NCBI GenBank assembly: GCA_025757685.1
Contig: CP107220.1
Span: 1,137,501-1,201,500 of the forward strand
Direction: 5' to 3'
Origin: Oscillospiraceae bacterium
Lineage (GTDB): Bacteria > Bacillota > Clostridia > Oscillospirales > Acutalibacteraceae
DNA length: 64,000 nt
The position numbers were made by a program, and so were the translations under genes. How positions within the stretch are numbered: position 1 is the first letter of the stretch; each line of letters begins with the position of its first letter. Below are positions 32,570 through 41,533 of this stretch, one piece after another. A model generated the notes under the pieces. That model did no database searches, was not told the DNA's origin, and saw only the letters and a program-made list of their open reading frames with translations.

Positions 32570-33667
32570 TTACAGTGCAGCGATCAGCGCTTCCATTTGG
32601 TCCATTTTGCGCTCCATATCCGCCACCAGGGCAAACTGGTTGCGGGCGCGCACCAGGTTATGCTCCGGGTAAGCGGTCTTAAAGTAGGTGTCGCCGTTCA
32701 GGTAATCGGTCAAAAATCGCATACCGCACTCAAAGGTCATCAACTTGGCAGAAAAGGCCAACTGGTCGATCTCCGTTTGGGTCAGGCTCTCCCCCGCCTG
32801 GGACAAAAACCCCTTGGCATAGGCGCCGAAATACTCCAGATCCAAACTCACCTTGGACAGGTCTGCCTCGTCCTCGGCGGCGGTGTTGGCACCAAAGCGA
32901 ATAGAGTCGCCAAAATCATAATGGGCAAGACCCGGCATGACCGTGTCCAGGTCGATCACACAAATGGCCTCGCCGGCGGTGGCGTCAAACAGCACATTAT
33001 TCAGCTTGGTATCATTATGGGTCACCCGCAGGGGCAACTGCCCGGCAGCCGCCAGGTCGCTAAGCCGATGGGTATCCGCCTTGCGGTCCTTTACGAACTG
33101 AATTTCCGCCTGCACAGCGGCGGCACGACCGGCCTTATCGGCTTTTACCGCCGGGAGAAACTCGTTCTCATACCGCCACAGGGTGTTGTGGAAATTCGGA
33201 ATCGTCTCATACAGAGTCTCAGCCGGAAAATCCGCCAGCAGGTGCTGGAACCGGCCGAATGCCTCGCCGCTCTTTTGGAACAGAGCTGCGCTCTCCACCG
33301 CGTCATAGCTGATAGAGTCCTTTACAAACACATAGGCGCGGAAGTAATCCCCATCCGGTGCAGTGTAATACTGCGCGCCATCCTTGGTCTTGATAAAGTG
33401 CAGGGTCTCCCGGTCCGGGTCGCCGCCGGCAGCCCGAATCTTCTCCTGCAAAAAGGAAGTAACTGCAAACACATTCTGCATCAGCCGGTCAATGTCACGA
33501 AATACATTGTGATTGACTTTCTGCAGCACGTAGCGCTGCTGACCGCCCTCCGGCAGATCGGTGGTAATGATATAGGTTGTATTGATATGGCCGTTGCCAA
33601 AGGCCCGGCAATCCGCCGTCTTGCCCTGAAAATCAAAGCGGTCGATCACCTGCTGAATACTCTCCAT
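32570..33667 (-). CDS. NahK-like sugar kinase (aminoglycoside phosphotransferase fold)
   Basis: The 365-residue kinase has the APH fold catalytic loop VTHNDTKLNNVLFD and the metal Asp in CVIDLDTVMPG. The N-terminal FGNGHINTTYIIT and LQKVNHNVFRD segments match N-acetylhexosamine 1-kinase (NahK), which phosphorylates GlcNAc or GalNAc at C1 after breakdown of lacto-N-biose or mucin sugars. The usual partners (GNB phosphorylase, uridylyltransferase, epimerase) are not next to it, although galT is in the window at 10850. ATG 33667 follows GGAGG. The exact hexosamine is an inference. Confidence 0.85.
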   Translation of the reverse strand: MESIQQVIDRFDFQGKTADCRAFGNGHINTTYIITTDLPEGGQQRYVLQKVNHNVFRDIDRLMQNVFAVTSFLQEKIRAAGGDPDRETLHFIKTKDGAQYYTAPDGDYFRAYVFVKDSISYDAVESAALFQKSGEAFGRFQHLLADFPAETLYETIPNFHNTLWRYENEFLPAVKADKAGRAAAVQAEIQFVKDRKADTHRLSDLAAAGQLPLRVTHNDTKLNNVLFDATAGEAICVIDLDTVMPGLAHYDFGDSIRFGANTAAEDEADLSKVSLDLEYFGAYAKGFLSQAGESLTQTEIDQLAFSAKLMTFECGMRFLTDYLNGDTYFKTAYPEHNLVRARNQFALVADMERKMDQMEALIAAL

Positions 33668-33714
33668 ACAAGGGTCCTCCCTTATTCTTGCGCATACGCT
33701 CAAAATGTCCTTTT

Positions 33715-33743
33715 ATTTTACACTATTATGCCATCTTTTTCAA
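33715..33743 (-). promoter_or_regulatory. Promoter of the NahK-like kinase gene
   Basis: Minus strand: TTGAAA (33743-33738), 17-bp spacer, TAAAAT (33720-33715). Confidence 0.65.
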
Positions 33744-33747
33744 TACC

Positions 33748-33796
33748 TAAAACAAAGACCGTACCAACTATGCCTGTCGATACGGTCTTACTTTGT
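33748..33796 (-). terminator. Terminator of the adaptor-permease operon
   Basis: Minus strand: AAGACCGTA, about 18-nt loop, TACGGTCTT, then TGTTTT. It lies just past the permease stop. Confidence 0.7.
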
Positions 33797-33808
33797 ATAA
33801 ATTTTGAC

Positions 33809-35059
33809 TTACTCTCGGCGCAGCGCCTCAATAGGCGACAGCTTAGCAGCCTTGCGGGCCGGGTAAATGCCGAAGAACAGCCCAACACCGCTGGAGAATG
33901 CCAGTGCCAGCAGGATCACCCACCAAGTGATCTTGGGGGTAATATTGATAACGGCACAGGCCGCATACGCGCCTGCAATACCCAATACTAGGCCAATGAT
34001 ACCGCCGATCAAGCACAAAATCACCGATTCGGTTAGGAACTGCAAGGTGATCACCTTGGTCTTTGCGCCCAAGGACTTTCGTATGCCGATCTCCCGCGTT
34101 CGCTCGGTTACGGACACCAGCATAATGTTCATCACGCCGATACCGCCAACGATTAGGGAAATGGCACCTACACAGGCAATAAATGCGGTCAGCACCTGCA
34201 TAACAATATCTACGATCTGAATATAGGTGGCCATATTCTGGGCAATATACATATTCTTGGCAAAATTGCCGTGGGCCGCTTTCAAATAGTTGACGGTGGC
34301 GTTACCTACAGCGTCATTGTCTGCACCGTCCTGGGCGATCACGAAAATGGAGCTCAGGTTGGAGTTGGCGCCGGTGATCTGGGTCAGCGTCGTGCATGGC
34401 ATAAACAATGCGATCACCGGAGAGTCCTCGTTCTGCTGAAACATAGTTGACAGAGAGGAACTGCCGCCGGCGGACTGGGCAATCTGGTCAATATTGGCCA
34501 CACCCGCTATCTTGACCTTCATGGACTTACCGCTGGAGGACACAGTCACATACTCGCCGGTCACATCTTCATACCCAAATACACTTTGCGCACTGTTAAT
34601 ACCGATCACGGCAATAGGCGAATTGGCGCTGTACTCCTCATCGGTAAAGAACCGACCGTAGGTGCAGCCTTCGGTCAAGGCGTACTGAATGTCGCTGTTT
34701 ACGCCAACCAGCATGGCGGTAGCTTCCTTGGCCTGGGAGTCAATGGTGGCCTTACCAAAGCCCATCAGCATAGGCGAGCAGCGATCTACGCCGTTTACAC
34801 GGCTTTTAATATTCTCTACATCCTTCAAGGTAATGTAGTCGTTGTCCGTAGCCTGGGTGGTATCCACCGAGACCATCACGGCGTTGGAGCCCATATCCTC
34901 GATTAAAGAGACAATATAGTCCCGGGCACCGGTACCGGCTCCCACAATCATGATCACAGAGCTGATACCGATAATGATACCCAACATCGTCAGGAGCGAG
35001 CGCATCCAGTTCGCCTTTATGGCTTTGACAGCGATTTTAAAGCTTTCTGAAATGTTCAC
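33809..35059 (-). CDS. MacB-like ABC transporter permease
   Basis: A 416-residue permease with one N-terminal helix (SLLTMLGIIIGISSVIMIVG), a large extracytoplasmic domain of about 240 residues, and three C-terminal helices ending in GIYPARKAAKLSPIEALR. This is the MacB/FtsX type 4-helix architecture of mechanotransmission ABC systems. It lacks the N-terminal ATPase domain of MacB, so it needs a separate ATPase, and none is encoded next to it. The gene follows the adaptor by 12 nt, so the pair forms an efflux or envelope-stress module; cargo unknown. Confidence 0.9.
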   Translation of the reverse strand: MNISESFKIAVKAIKANWMRSLLTMLGIIIGISSVIMIVGAGTGARDYIVSLIEDMGSNAVMVSVDTTQATDNDYITLKDVENIKSRVNGVDRCSPMLMGFGKATIDSQAKEATAMLVGVNSDIQYALTEGCTYGRFFTDEEYSANSPIAVIGINSAQSVFGYEDVTGEYVTVSSSGKSMKVKIAGVANIDQIAQSAGGSSSLSTMFQQNEDSPVIALFMPCTTLTQITGANSNLSSIFVIAQDGADNDAVGNATVNYLKAAHGNFAKNMYIAQNMATYIQIVDIVMQVLTAFIACVGAISLIVGGIGVMNIMLVSVTERTREIGIRKSLGAKTKVITLQFLTESVILCLIGGIIGLVLGIAGAYAACAVINITPKITWWVILLALAFSSGVGLFFGIYPARKAAKLSPIEALRRE

Positions 35060-35071
35060 AAAAAGTGCTCC

Positions 35072-37048
35072 TTATTTCGTTGTACTCAGTTTGTCAACCA
35101 CCTTAACCTTAAAGGAGTCTTCCTTATAGGTAGTGGATGGTGCGGCAACGATCTTGTCCCCGGCTTTCAGGCCGTCGGTTACCTGGTAGGCGCTGTCAGA
35201 CATAGCGCCGGTGGTAATGGCAGTCTTGGTGACCGTCTTTTCCTTCTCGTTGTAGAGGTACACATAGGTGCCGGTCTTATCCAGTACAATCGAGCCGGTG
35301 GGCACAGTTACAACGCCCAGGTACTCACCGGTGCTAATCACCACATTGGCTTCAAAACCGATGATAATGTTCTCGTCCGGGTGTTTCACTTCTACCGTAC
35401 ACTCCACGCCTGCACCGGAGCTGGTTAGGCTGGACAGACCGCTGATACCGGCCATGGAACCTACATTGTCCAAGATGGAGCCGGTAGAGCCGCCGGTGGC
35501 GGTAGGTGCCTTGGCAGTCACCTCGCCCTCATACTTACCGTAAGCAGTGGAAATGGTGCAGGGCATACCCACCTTCACCCGATAGTTATCGTACTCACTC
35601 AGGCTGATGGTCACGACCATGGTGTTCATATTCTCCAGCACAATACCGTCATTGACCAGGGAGGTCTGCTCCCCGGCTACCAGATCGCAGGTGGTGATGG
35701 TACCGTCAAAAGAAGCGGTCCAACCGGCCTGCAAATCCTTGTTTGCGTCCTGCAAAGCGGTCAGGGCACTCTCTGCACCCTCCATTACGCTCTTTTGTGC
35801 GCTGACAGCGGTGTCGGAAGCCTCTACCGCATACATTTTGGACTGCGCATACAGGGCAGCCAATTGCAGCTGCTTGGTGGTCAACTGTATATCCGTCGTA
35901 CTGGTCAGGTCTTTTGCAACGCTCTTCCAATCAATTTCCTTTACAGCCTGTGCAATACTCTTTGCCAGCACATCGCCCATCACTTTCAGATTGTCCTCGT
36001 TAATCAATCCGTCGCTGATGGCGTCACGAATGGCCTTTTCCACCGCGTTGGCGATGGCGTTGGAATCGGTAATATTTCTATCCAACGCCTTACTGATGGC
36101 GTCCGCTGTGGTCTTCATGATCTGCATCATGGTATCCACATCATTGGTCATATCGCGAATATTATCGGCAATCTCGGCCAAGGTATCGGACAGATCCGCG
36201 AGCGCACCGGTGGTGCTGGTCTTCTCAAACTGCGCAATATACTGCACATTACCACGCACCTGAACAGTCACCTGCTTGGAGGACTTCAATTTCGTGCCGT
36301 TGGCATCGTACCAACCGGAGAAGCTGTAATCCTTGACAGGAACAGCCTTGATCACCACATCTGCACCCTCGTCATACTTACCTGCACTGGTAGAACCGGC
36401 GGTATTATTACCCACCTGCACGGTACCGTAGCTCTCCTGGCCGGCCAGCACCGTTGCCTTTACCGTATAGGTAGCGGCCTTAGCGGTGGTTTCTTTGGTG
36501 GTGGTCACCCGCGTTGTGGGAACTGTGGTCGGCAGCGTGGTGCGGTGCTTTTTCGTTGTGGTCTTCTTCTTTGAGGTAGTGGTATTGGCACGCTTCTGCA
36601 GCTTGGCAATCTGCTTTTCCAGCGTGTTGATCTGCTTATTGACCGCTGCCAAATTCGACTTAGCGGCAGTCTGATTGCTGCGAGCGGTGTTGTACGCCTT
36701 CTTAGCGTCCGTATAAGTCCCCTGCAATTTGGAGATCTGGGCGTCCACATTAGAGGTATCAAAGGTAGCCAGTTTGTCGCCCTCTTTGACCTTGTCGCCC
36801 TTTTGGACAAACACTTCTTTTACAGTTGCCACAGTGCCGACCTTGTATGTACGGCTGGCGCCTGCGGTCACATCGCCGGTAGCGCTGACCGTCTCGTAAA
36901 TATCGCCGGTAGAGATGGTGTGCAGGGTCACCTGCTCGCCGCCGTTGACCTTGCGCACAATAAAGATACTGGTCACGATAATGGCGATCACCAACACAAT
37001 GGCGATGGGAACGATAATTCGTTTTTTACTCTTTTTAACAGTTGCCAT
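35072..37048 (-). CDS. MacA/HlyD-like efflux adaptor with an inserted InlB-type repeat domain
   Basis: The 658-residue protein starts with one membrane helix (about 10-31). Next come the first half of a lipoyl-like domain (GTVATVKEVFVQKGDKVKEG, about 70-98), a short coiled coil (100-155), a Thr/Lys-rich linker (155-190) and a beta domain at about 192-275 with the InlB/WxxW-type end SFSGWYDANGTKLKSS and YIAQF. A long helical region (about 283-430) follows, then the second lipoyl half and membrane-fusion-protein beta domains (GMPCTISTAYG; VTVPTGSIVLDKTGTYVYL). It is twice the usual MacA length. The inserted repeat could bind cell wall or proteins; its role is inferred. AGGCG precedes the ATG; the promoter is at 37123-37096. 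Confidence 0.85.
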   Translation of the reverse strand: MATVKKSKKRIIVPIAIVLVIAIIVTSIFIVRKVNGGEQVTLHTISTGDIYETVSATGDVTAGASRTYKVGTVATVKEVFVQKGDKVKEGDKLATFDTSNVDAQISKLQGTYTDAKKAYNTARSNQTAAKSNLAAVNKQINTLEKQIAKLQKRANTTTSKKKTTTKKHRTTLPTTVPTTRVTTTKETTAKAATYTVKATVLAGQESYGTVQVGNNTAGSTSAGKYDEGADVVIKAVPVKDYSFSGWYDANGTKLKSSKQVTVQVRGNVQYIAQFEKTSTTGALADLSDTLAEIADNIRDMTNDVDTMMQIMKTTADAISKALDRNITDSNAIANAVEKAIRDAISDGLINEDNLKVMGDVLAKSIAQAVKEIDWKSVAKDLTSTTDIQLTTKQLQLAALYAQSKMYAVEASDTAVSAQKSVMEGAESALTALQDANKDLQAGWTASFDGTITTCDLVAGEQTSLVNDGIVLENMNTMVVTISLSEYDNYRVKVGMPCTISTAYGKYEGEVTAKAPTATGGSTGSILDNVGSMAGISGLSSLTSSGAGVECTVEVKHPDENIIIGFEANVVISTGEYLGVVTVPTGSIVLDKTGTYVYLYNEKEKTVTKTAITTGAMSDSAYQVTDGLKAGDKIVAAPSTTYKEDSFKVKVVDKLSTTK

Positions 37049-37095
37049 AATTTCGCCTCTTCGATTAAAAATTATACAAAGTGTGTAACGTGTCT

Positions 37096-37123
37096 ATTAT
37101 ATCACAGCCTGTATAATTGTCAA
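37096..37123 (-). promoter_or_regulatory. Promoter of the adaptor-permease operon
   Basis: Minus strand: TTGACA (37123-37118), 16-bp spacer, TATAAT (37101-37096). No terminator is evident between purD and this promoter, so some read-through from the purine operon is likely. Confidence 0.7.
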
Positions 37124-37146
37124 TAACAATTTGTAAAGTTCATAGC

Positions 37147-38430
37147 CTATTCACATTTGCCGGCAGCCAATGCGCGGGCTCCAATGTCTTTTCTGTAATG
37201 CACACCGTCAAAGTGCACTTCCCGTGCAGCGGCATAGGCGGTATCCAGCGCCGCCTGCAAATTGTCACCCAAGGCGGTAATGCCCAGCACCCGCCCGCCG
37301 GCAGTCACCAGCTTGCCTTCCTTTTGCGCTGTACCAGCATGGTACACGGTAACTCCCGCTCGCTGCCCATCGGTCAGACCGGTGATCTCCAGCCCCTTGG
37401 GGTAAGACTTGGGGTAACCGCCGCTGGCCAAAATTACACAGGCGCAGGCTTTATCACTCCACCGAATATCCAGCTGCGCCAGCGTACCGGTGTTAATGGC
37501 GTCAAAAATATCCATAATATCCGTTTCCAGCCGGGGCAGCACCACCTGGGTCTCCGGGTCACCGAAACGGCAGTTGTATTCAATCACCTTGGGACCCTTA
37601 GGGGTAAGCATCAAACCAAAGTAGAGGCAGCCTTGGAAGGTGCGCCCTTCGGCATTCATCGCCGCAATGGTGGGCAGGAAGATGGTGTCCATACATTGCT
37701 GTGCCACCGCTTCCGTATAGTACGGGTTGGGGGACACAGTGCCCATACCGCCGGTATTCAGCCCCTTGTCGCCGTCCAGTGCTCGCTTGTGATCCATGGA
37801 GGACACCATAGGCCGCACGCACTTGCCGTCGGTAAAGGCCAGCACAGACACTTCCGGCCCGGTAAGGAACTCCTCCACCACAATATGATTGCCGGAGGCA
37901 CCGAATACCTTGTCCTCCATAATTTCCTTAACACCGGCCACCGCTTCTTCCAAAGTTTCCGGAATCAGCACGCCCTTGCCAAAAGCCAGACCGTCTGCCT
38001 TAATGACTGTGGGAAATTCGTTTTTCTCCGTAATATATTCAATGGCCGCCCGGGGATCGTCAAATACCCGATACTCGGCGGTGGGAATGTGGTACTTTTG
38101 CATCAGATCCTTAGAGAATACCTTGGAGCCTTCAATGATAGCCGCGTTGGCTCGGGGGCCAAAAGTGGCAAAGCCCGCCGCGTTCAGGGCATCTACCATA
38201 CCGGCCACCAGCGGATCGTCCGGGGCCACGACCACCAGGTCTGCCTGAATCTCCTTTGCCAGCGCTACGACGCCGTCTATATCCATCGCCGCCACATTGT
38301 GACACACTGCATCATAGGCAATGCCCCCATTGCCCGGGCAGCAATGCACACTGTCCACTCTGGGCGACTCTTTGATCTTGCGCACCAATGCGTGCTCGCG
38401 GCCACCGCCGCCTACCACCAAAACCGTCAT
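37147..38430 (-). CDS. purD: Phosphoribosylamine--glycine ligase
   Basis: Joins phosphoribosylamine and glycine to form GAR, the second step of de novo purine synthesis. The 427-residue ATP-grasp protein begins MTVLVVGGGGREHALV and has KADGLAFGKGV, VVEEFLTGPEVSVL, and the metal-site YNCRFGDPETQ. ATG 38430 follows GGAGG, and an in-frame extension upstream has no matching signal. Last gene of the purine operon, separated from purO by 73 nt with a hairpin. Confidence 0.97.
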   Translation of the reverse strand: MTVLVVGGGGREHALVRKIKESPRVDSVHCCPGNGGIAYDAVCHNVAAMDIDGVVALAKEIQADLVVVAPDDPLVAGMVDALNAAGFATFGPRANAAIIEGSKVFSKDLMQKYHIPTAEYRVFDDPRAAIEYITEKNEFPTVIKADGLAFGKGVLIPETLEEAVAGVKEIMEDKVFGASGNHIVVEEFLTGPEVSVLAFTDGKCVRPMVSSMDHKRALDGDKGLNTGGMGTVSPNPYYTEAVAQQCMDTIFLPTIAAMNAEGRTFQGCLYFGLMLTPKGPKVIEYNCRFGDPETQVVLPRLETDIMDIFDAINTGTLAQLDIRWSDKACACVILASGGYPKSYPKGLEITGLTDGQRAGVTVYHAGTAQKEGKLVTAGGRVLGITALGDNLQAALDTAYAAAREVHFDGVHYRKDIGARALAAGKCE

Positions 38431-38456
38431 ATTCTTTGACCTCCAAAAAAGACTTT

Positions 38457-38488
38457 TAGGAGAACTGCCGTTTTGCCGCCAATTCTCC
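38457..38488 (-). promoter_or_regulatory. Intercistronic hairpin between purO and purD
   Basis: Minus strand: GGAGAATTGGCGGC / CGGCAGTTCTCC form a stem of about 11 pairs with one wobble and one mismatch, followed about 8 nt later by TTTTTT. It could be a partial terminator or an mRNA processing site that lowers purD expression. Confidence 0.5.
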
Positions 38489-38503
38489 TGTATTTTCTGT
38501 ATT

Positions 38504-39208
38504 TTATTTGTTTTTATTGATAATCCGACTCTCTGCCTTACCGCTCTCCAAATCAATAAAACGGGTAAAGAGGGAAACTTTGTTGTCCTCGTTCAGGCTG
38601 TCCCAAATCATTTGAGTAAAGCTGTCCAGGTCGCCGTCCATCTCCACCGGCACCGGCTCGCCCTCAAAGGACGGGATCGGATCGCCGTCGCCCTTGTAGG
38701 TGTGGATCAAATGGCCCAGACCGGGCACCGCTGCATACTCAAAGAAATAACGCAGGCAGGAGTCACCCCGACCCATATTGGACTTTAAGATGGACAGGTT
38801 GTAGTCGCCGTTTGGCTTGACAACGCCGCTGATTCTGGGGGTGTAGTTGGGCGCGTCCGGCTCAAACTCCCGGGTAAGCAGCGCGTGGCGATAGCACTTG
38901 CCCTTTGCCATAAAGTCATAGATGGTATCCGTCTGGTCACCGTTGGTGACAATGGTCTTGCCGTCCAAGCACAGCACCGGGTTGTAAATGATCAAAGACG
39001 GATCCTCCATCTTGCTCTCATCAAAAGCCTTGGTGCGAATGCCGCCACGGTCGTTCTCCTCAAACACACGGTTGCGGGAATTGACGCTACGCCCCATAAT
39101 AAAATAGGCGATCATTGCCGTTTTCCCATCCTTGCTGCGACCCAACACGATCCCACGGCCGGGATAGCTGTTGCCGGACAGCAGGGTTGAAAGCTGTTGT
39201 ATCTCCAT
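38504..39208 (-). CDS. purO: IMP cyclohydrolase, PurO-like family
   Basis: Closes FAICAR to IMP, the final step of purine synthesis. The 234-residue protein resembles the PurO-type IMP cyclohydrolase family rather than PurH: it begins with SGNSYPGRGIVLGRSKDG and contains AYFIMGRSVNSRNR and YTPRISGVV. In Clostridia with this stand-alone form, the AICAR transformylase is encoded separately. ATG 39208 follows GAGG 6 nt upstream; the region beginning TTG at 39220 is rejected. It lies 8 nt after purN and precedes purD. Confidence 0.9.
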   Translation of the reverse strand: MEIQQLSTLLSGNSYPGRGIVLGRSKDGKTAMIAYFIMGRSVNSRNRVFEENDRGGIRTKAFDESKMEDPSLIIYNPVLCLDGKTIVTNGDQTDTIYDFMAKGKCYRHALLTREFEPDAPNYTPRISGVVKPNGDYNLSILKSNMGRGDSCLRYFFEYAAVPGLGHLIHTYKGDGDPIPSFEGEPVPVEMDGDLDSFTQMIWDSLNEDNKVSLFTRFIDLESGKAESRIINKNK

Positions 39209-39216
39209 AATGTACC

Positions 39217-39843
39217 TCAATCTAAAATACGGGTCTTGTTGCCCGTAATCTGAATTTTATCTTGGCAAAAGAGTGCCACCGCCTGAGGCAGCAGCTGCCA
39301 TTCGCACTGTTCCATCACCCGCCGCTGCAAAACCTCCGAGGTGTCCCCCTCCAGCACCGGCACCGCCTTTTGGGCGATGATGGGACCGGCGTCGCAGTCG
39401 GCAGTCACAAAGTGCACCGTAGCGCCGGTCAGCTTGACTCCGCTTTGCAGCACCGCCTCATGCACATGGAGCCCGTAATAGCCCTTGCCGCAAAAAGATG
39501 GAATCAACGCCGGGTGAATGTTCATCATTTTGCCGGGGAAAGCGTCTACCACCTGTTCATCAAGAATGGTCAGGAACCCGGCATACACCACCAGATCCGC
39601 CTGCTCCGCCAGCAGCAGGTCCCGCATGGCAGCAGAATAAGCATGTACATCCGGGTACGCCTTGCGCTCCAAAACCTTACCGGGAATACCGTGGGCCGCG
39701 GCTCGCTCCAGCGCATACACGCCGGGCTTGGAAGCGATCACGCAGGTAATTTGCCCACCGGGGATCTCTCCCCTGTCTTGGGCGTCCAGCAAAGCCTGCA
39801 AATTGGTGCCCCCACCGGAAACTAACACCACAATGCGCTTCAT
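39217..39843 (-). CDS. purN: Phosphoribosylglycinamide formyltransferase
   Basis: Transfers the formyl group from 10-formyl-THF to GAR. The 208-residue product has [13 protein letters not shown] at the N terminus, the active-site region [11 protein letters not shown] (Asn and His), and GATVHFV with the catalytic Asp downstream (DAGPIIAQ). ATG 39843 overlaps the purM stop as ATGA. Confidence 0.97.
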   Translation of the reverse strand: MKRIVVLVSGGGTNLQALLDAQDRGEIPGGQITCVIASKPGVYALERAAAHGIPGKVLERKAYPDVHAYSAAMRDLLLAEQADLVVYAGFLTILDEQVVDAFPGKMMNIHPALIPSFCGKGYYGLHVHEAVLQSGVKLTGATVHFVTADCDAGPIIAQKAVPVLEGDTSEVLQRRVMEQCEWQLLPQAVALFCQDKIQITGNKTRILD

Positions 39844-40877
39844 ACCAGCTCCACGCCTTTCTCGCCGGACTTGATTTGGCCGATGATTGCAGCCTGCTCC
39901 CCTGCCTGTTGCAGGATCCGCACGGCCTCGTCCGCCTTCGTGGCGTCTACGGCAATCACCAAACCGGTGCCCATATTAAAGGTATTATACATATCCCGCT
40001 CCGGAATGTTGCCTTCTTTGGCGATCAGGTCAAAAATAGGCTTCTTAAAGCACTTGTCTTTCTCAATCACAGCGGTGAAACCATCTTGCAGCATACGGGG
40101 CACATTCTCATAGAAACCGCCGCCGGTAATGTGGCTGATGGCGTGCACCCGCACGCTGTCCATCAGTGCCAGCAGGGGCTTTACATAAATGCGGGTGGGC
40201 GTCAGCAACTCCTCGCCCAGGCTCTTGCCCAGCTCAGGCACCTGCACATGCAGCCGCTGAGAAGAAATGTTAAACACCTTGCGCACCAAAGAGAAGCCAT
40301 TAGAATGTACGCCGGAGGAGGCCACGCCGATAAGCGCGTCTCCGGCTTGCAGTTCCTCACCGCTGACCAACTTGCTCTTTTCGCCAACGCCAACGGAGAA
40401 CCCGGCCAGGTCATACTCGTCCTCCGGATAAAAGCCGGGCATCTCCGCAGTCTCGCCGCCGACCAGAGCGCAGCCGGCCTGTACACAGCCCTCAGCCACA
40501 CCGGCCACGATCTGCTCAATCTTCTCCGGGAAGTTTTTGCCGCAGGCAATATAATCCAGGAAGAACAGGGGCTTGGCACCGGAGCAAGCCACATCGTTGA
40601 CGCACATAGCCACACAATCGATACCTACGGTGTCGTGCTTATCCATTAAAAAGGCGATCTTCAGCTTGGTGCCTACACCGTCTGTACCGCTGACCAGCAC
40701 CGGCTCTTTATAGTCATTCACCGGCAGTTGAAACATACCGCCAAAGCCGCCGATCCCACCCAGCACGCCGGGCACGGTGGTGCGCTTTACATGGGCCTTG
40801 ATCCGCTCCACAGACTCATAACCGGCGGTCACATCTACACCGGCTGCCGCATAACTTGCACTAAAACTCTTTTCCAT
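39840..40877 (-). CDS. purM: Phosphoribosylformylglycinamidine cyclo-ligase (AIR synthetase)
   Basis: Makes AIR from FGAM with ATP. The 345-residue product carries the PurM marks [47 protein letters not shown] and [17 protein letters not shown] 40877 follows GGAGGAG; an in-frame TTG two codons upstream is not needed. Spaced 2 nt after purE. Confidence 0.97.
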   Translation of the reverse strand: MEKSFSASYAAAGVDVTAGYESVERIKAHVKRTTVPGVLGGIGGFGGMFQLPVNDYKEPVLVSGTDGVGTKLKIAFLMDKHDTVGIDCVAMCVNDVACSGAKPLFFLDYIACGKNFPEKIEQIVAGVAEGCVQAGCALVGGETAEMPGFYPEDEYDLAGFSVGVGEKSKLVSGEELQAGDALIGVASSGVHSNGFSLVRKVFNISSQRLHVQVPELGKSLGEELLTPTRIYVKPLLALMDSVRVHAISHITGGGFYENVPRMLQDGFTAVIEKDKCFKKPIFDLIAKEGNIPERDMYNTFNMGTGLVIAVDATKADEAVRILQQAGEQAAIIGQIKSGEKGVELV

Positions 40878-40879
40878 AC

Positions 40880-41377
40880 TCAAATCTCCTCCAGTTTCTT
40901 TTGCAGGTCTGTATCTTTTTGGCGCACGGCAGCGGCCATATCCGCCCGCATTTGCACCAGTTTGTCCATTAAGTCGTCATTGCCCACAGCCAGAATTTCC
41001 GCTGCCAGCAGCGCTGCGTTCTTAGCCGCATTGACCCCAACGGTAGCCACCGGAATACCCGGGGGCATCATCACCGTAGCCAGCATGGCGTCCATACCGT
41101 CCAGCACCTTGGCGCTGCACGGAATACCAATCACCGGCAGCGTGGTGGAAGCGGCCAGCACGCCGCCCAGGTGCGCCGCCATACCGGCGGCTGCCAGGAT
41201 CACGCCAAAGCCGTTCTCCCGGGCACTCTCTGCAAAGGCCATAGCCTCCTTGGGGGTACGGTGGGCGCTCATTACATGCACCTCGGTCTCAATGCTCAGC
41301 TCCCGCAGCTGCTTAATGGCCGGTGCCACCACCGGCAGATCGCTGTCCGAGCCCATAATGACTGCAACTTTTTTCAT
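40880..41377 (-). CDS. purE: N5-carboxyaminoimidazole ribonucleotide mutase
   Basis: Moves the carboxyl group of N5-CAIR to CAIR. The 165-residue product is class I PurE-sized and has [22 protein letters not shown] (substrate-binding His) and [17 protein letters not shown] 41377 follows GGAGG; an in-frame upstream extension overlaps the promoter. First gene of the purE-M-N-O-D operon. purK is not present here. Confidence 0.97.
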   Translation of the reverse strand: MKKVAVIMGSDSDLPVVAPAIKQLRELSIETEVHVMSAHRTPKEAMAFAESARENGFGVILAAAGMAAHLGGVLAASTTLPVIGIPCSAKVLDGMDAMLATVMMPPGIPVATVGVNAAKNAALLAAEILAVGNDDLMDKLVQMRADMAAAVRQKDTDLQKKLEEI

Positions 41378-41455
41378 AAAACTGTCCTCCGTTTGCGGTG
41401 GCGCACCGGGTGCGGCACCGGGTATGGCAAGTGTTTTTTCGTTTATATTACGGCT

Positions 41456-41484
41456 ATTATACGCTATATGCGGTGCTTTTTCAA
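41456..41484 (-). promoter_or_regulatory. purE operon promoter
   Basis: Minus strand: TTGAAA (41484-41479), 17-bp spacer, TATAAT (41461-41456). The leader to purE is about 75 nt; no purine riboswitch aptamer is recognisable. Confidence 0.75.
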
Positions 41485-41492
41485 TAGAAAAA

Positions 41493-41530
41493 TACAAAAA
41501 CCAACCCGTGTTTCCACAGGTTGGTTTTCT
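41493..41530 (-). terminator. Terminator of the LRR-dockerin gene
   Basis: Minus strand: AAAACCAACC, loop, GGGTTGGTTTTTG. It lies just past the stop and upstream of the purE promoter. Confidence 0.85.
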
Positions 41531-41533
41531 CTG

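Noticed and set aside
32597..33991. Plus-strand open frame opposite the NahK-like kinase gene
   Set aside because: No motif and no ribosome-binding site, and it runs across the promoter and terminator of the real genes.
37117..38439. Plus-strand open frame opposite purD
   Set aside because: purD is unmistakable on the other strand; the antisense frame is low-complexity.
41378..41440. Purine riboswitch before purE
   Set aside because: The leader is only about 75 nt and has no purine or PRPP aptamer features that I can recognise.
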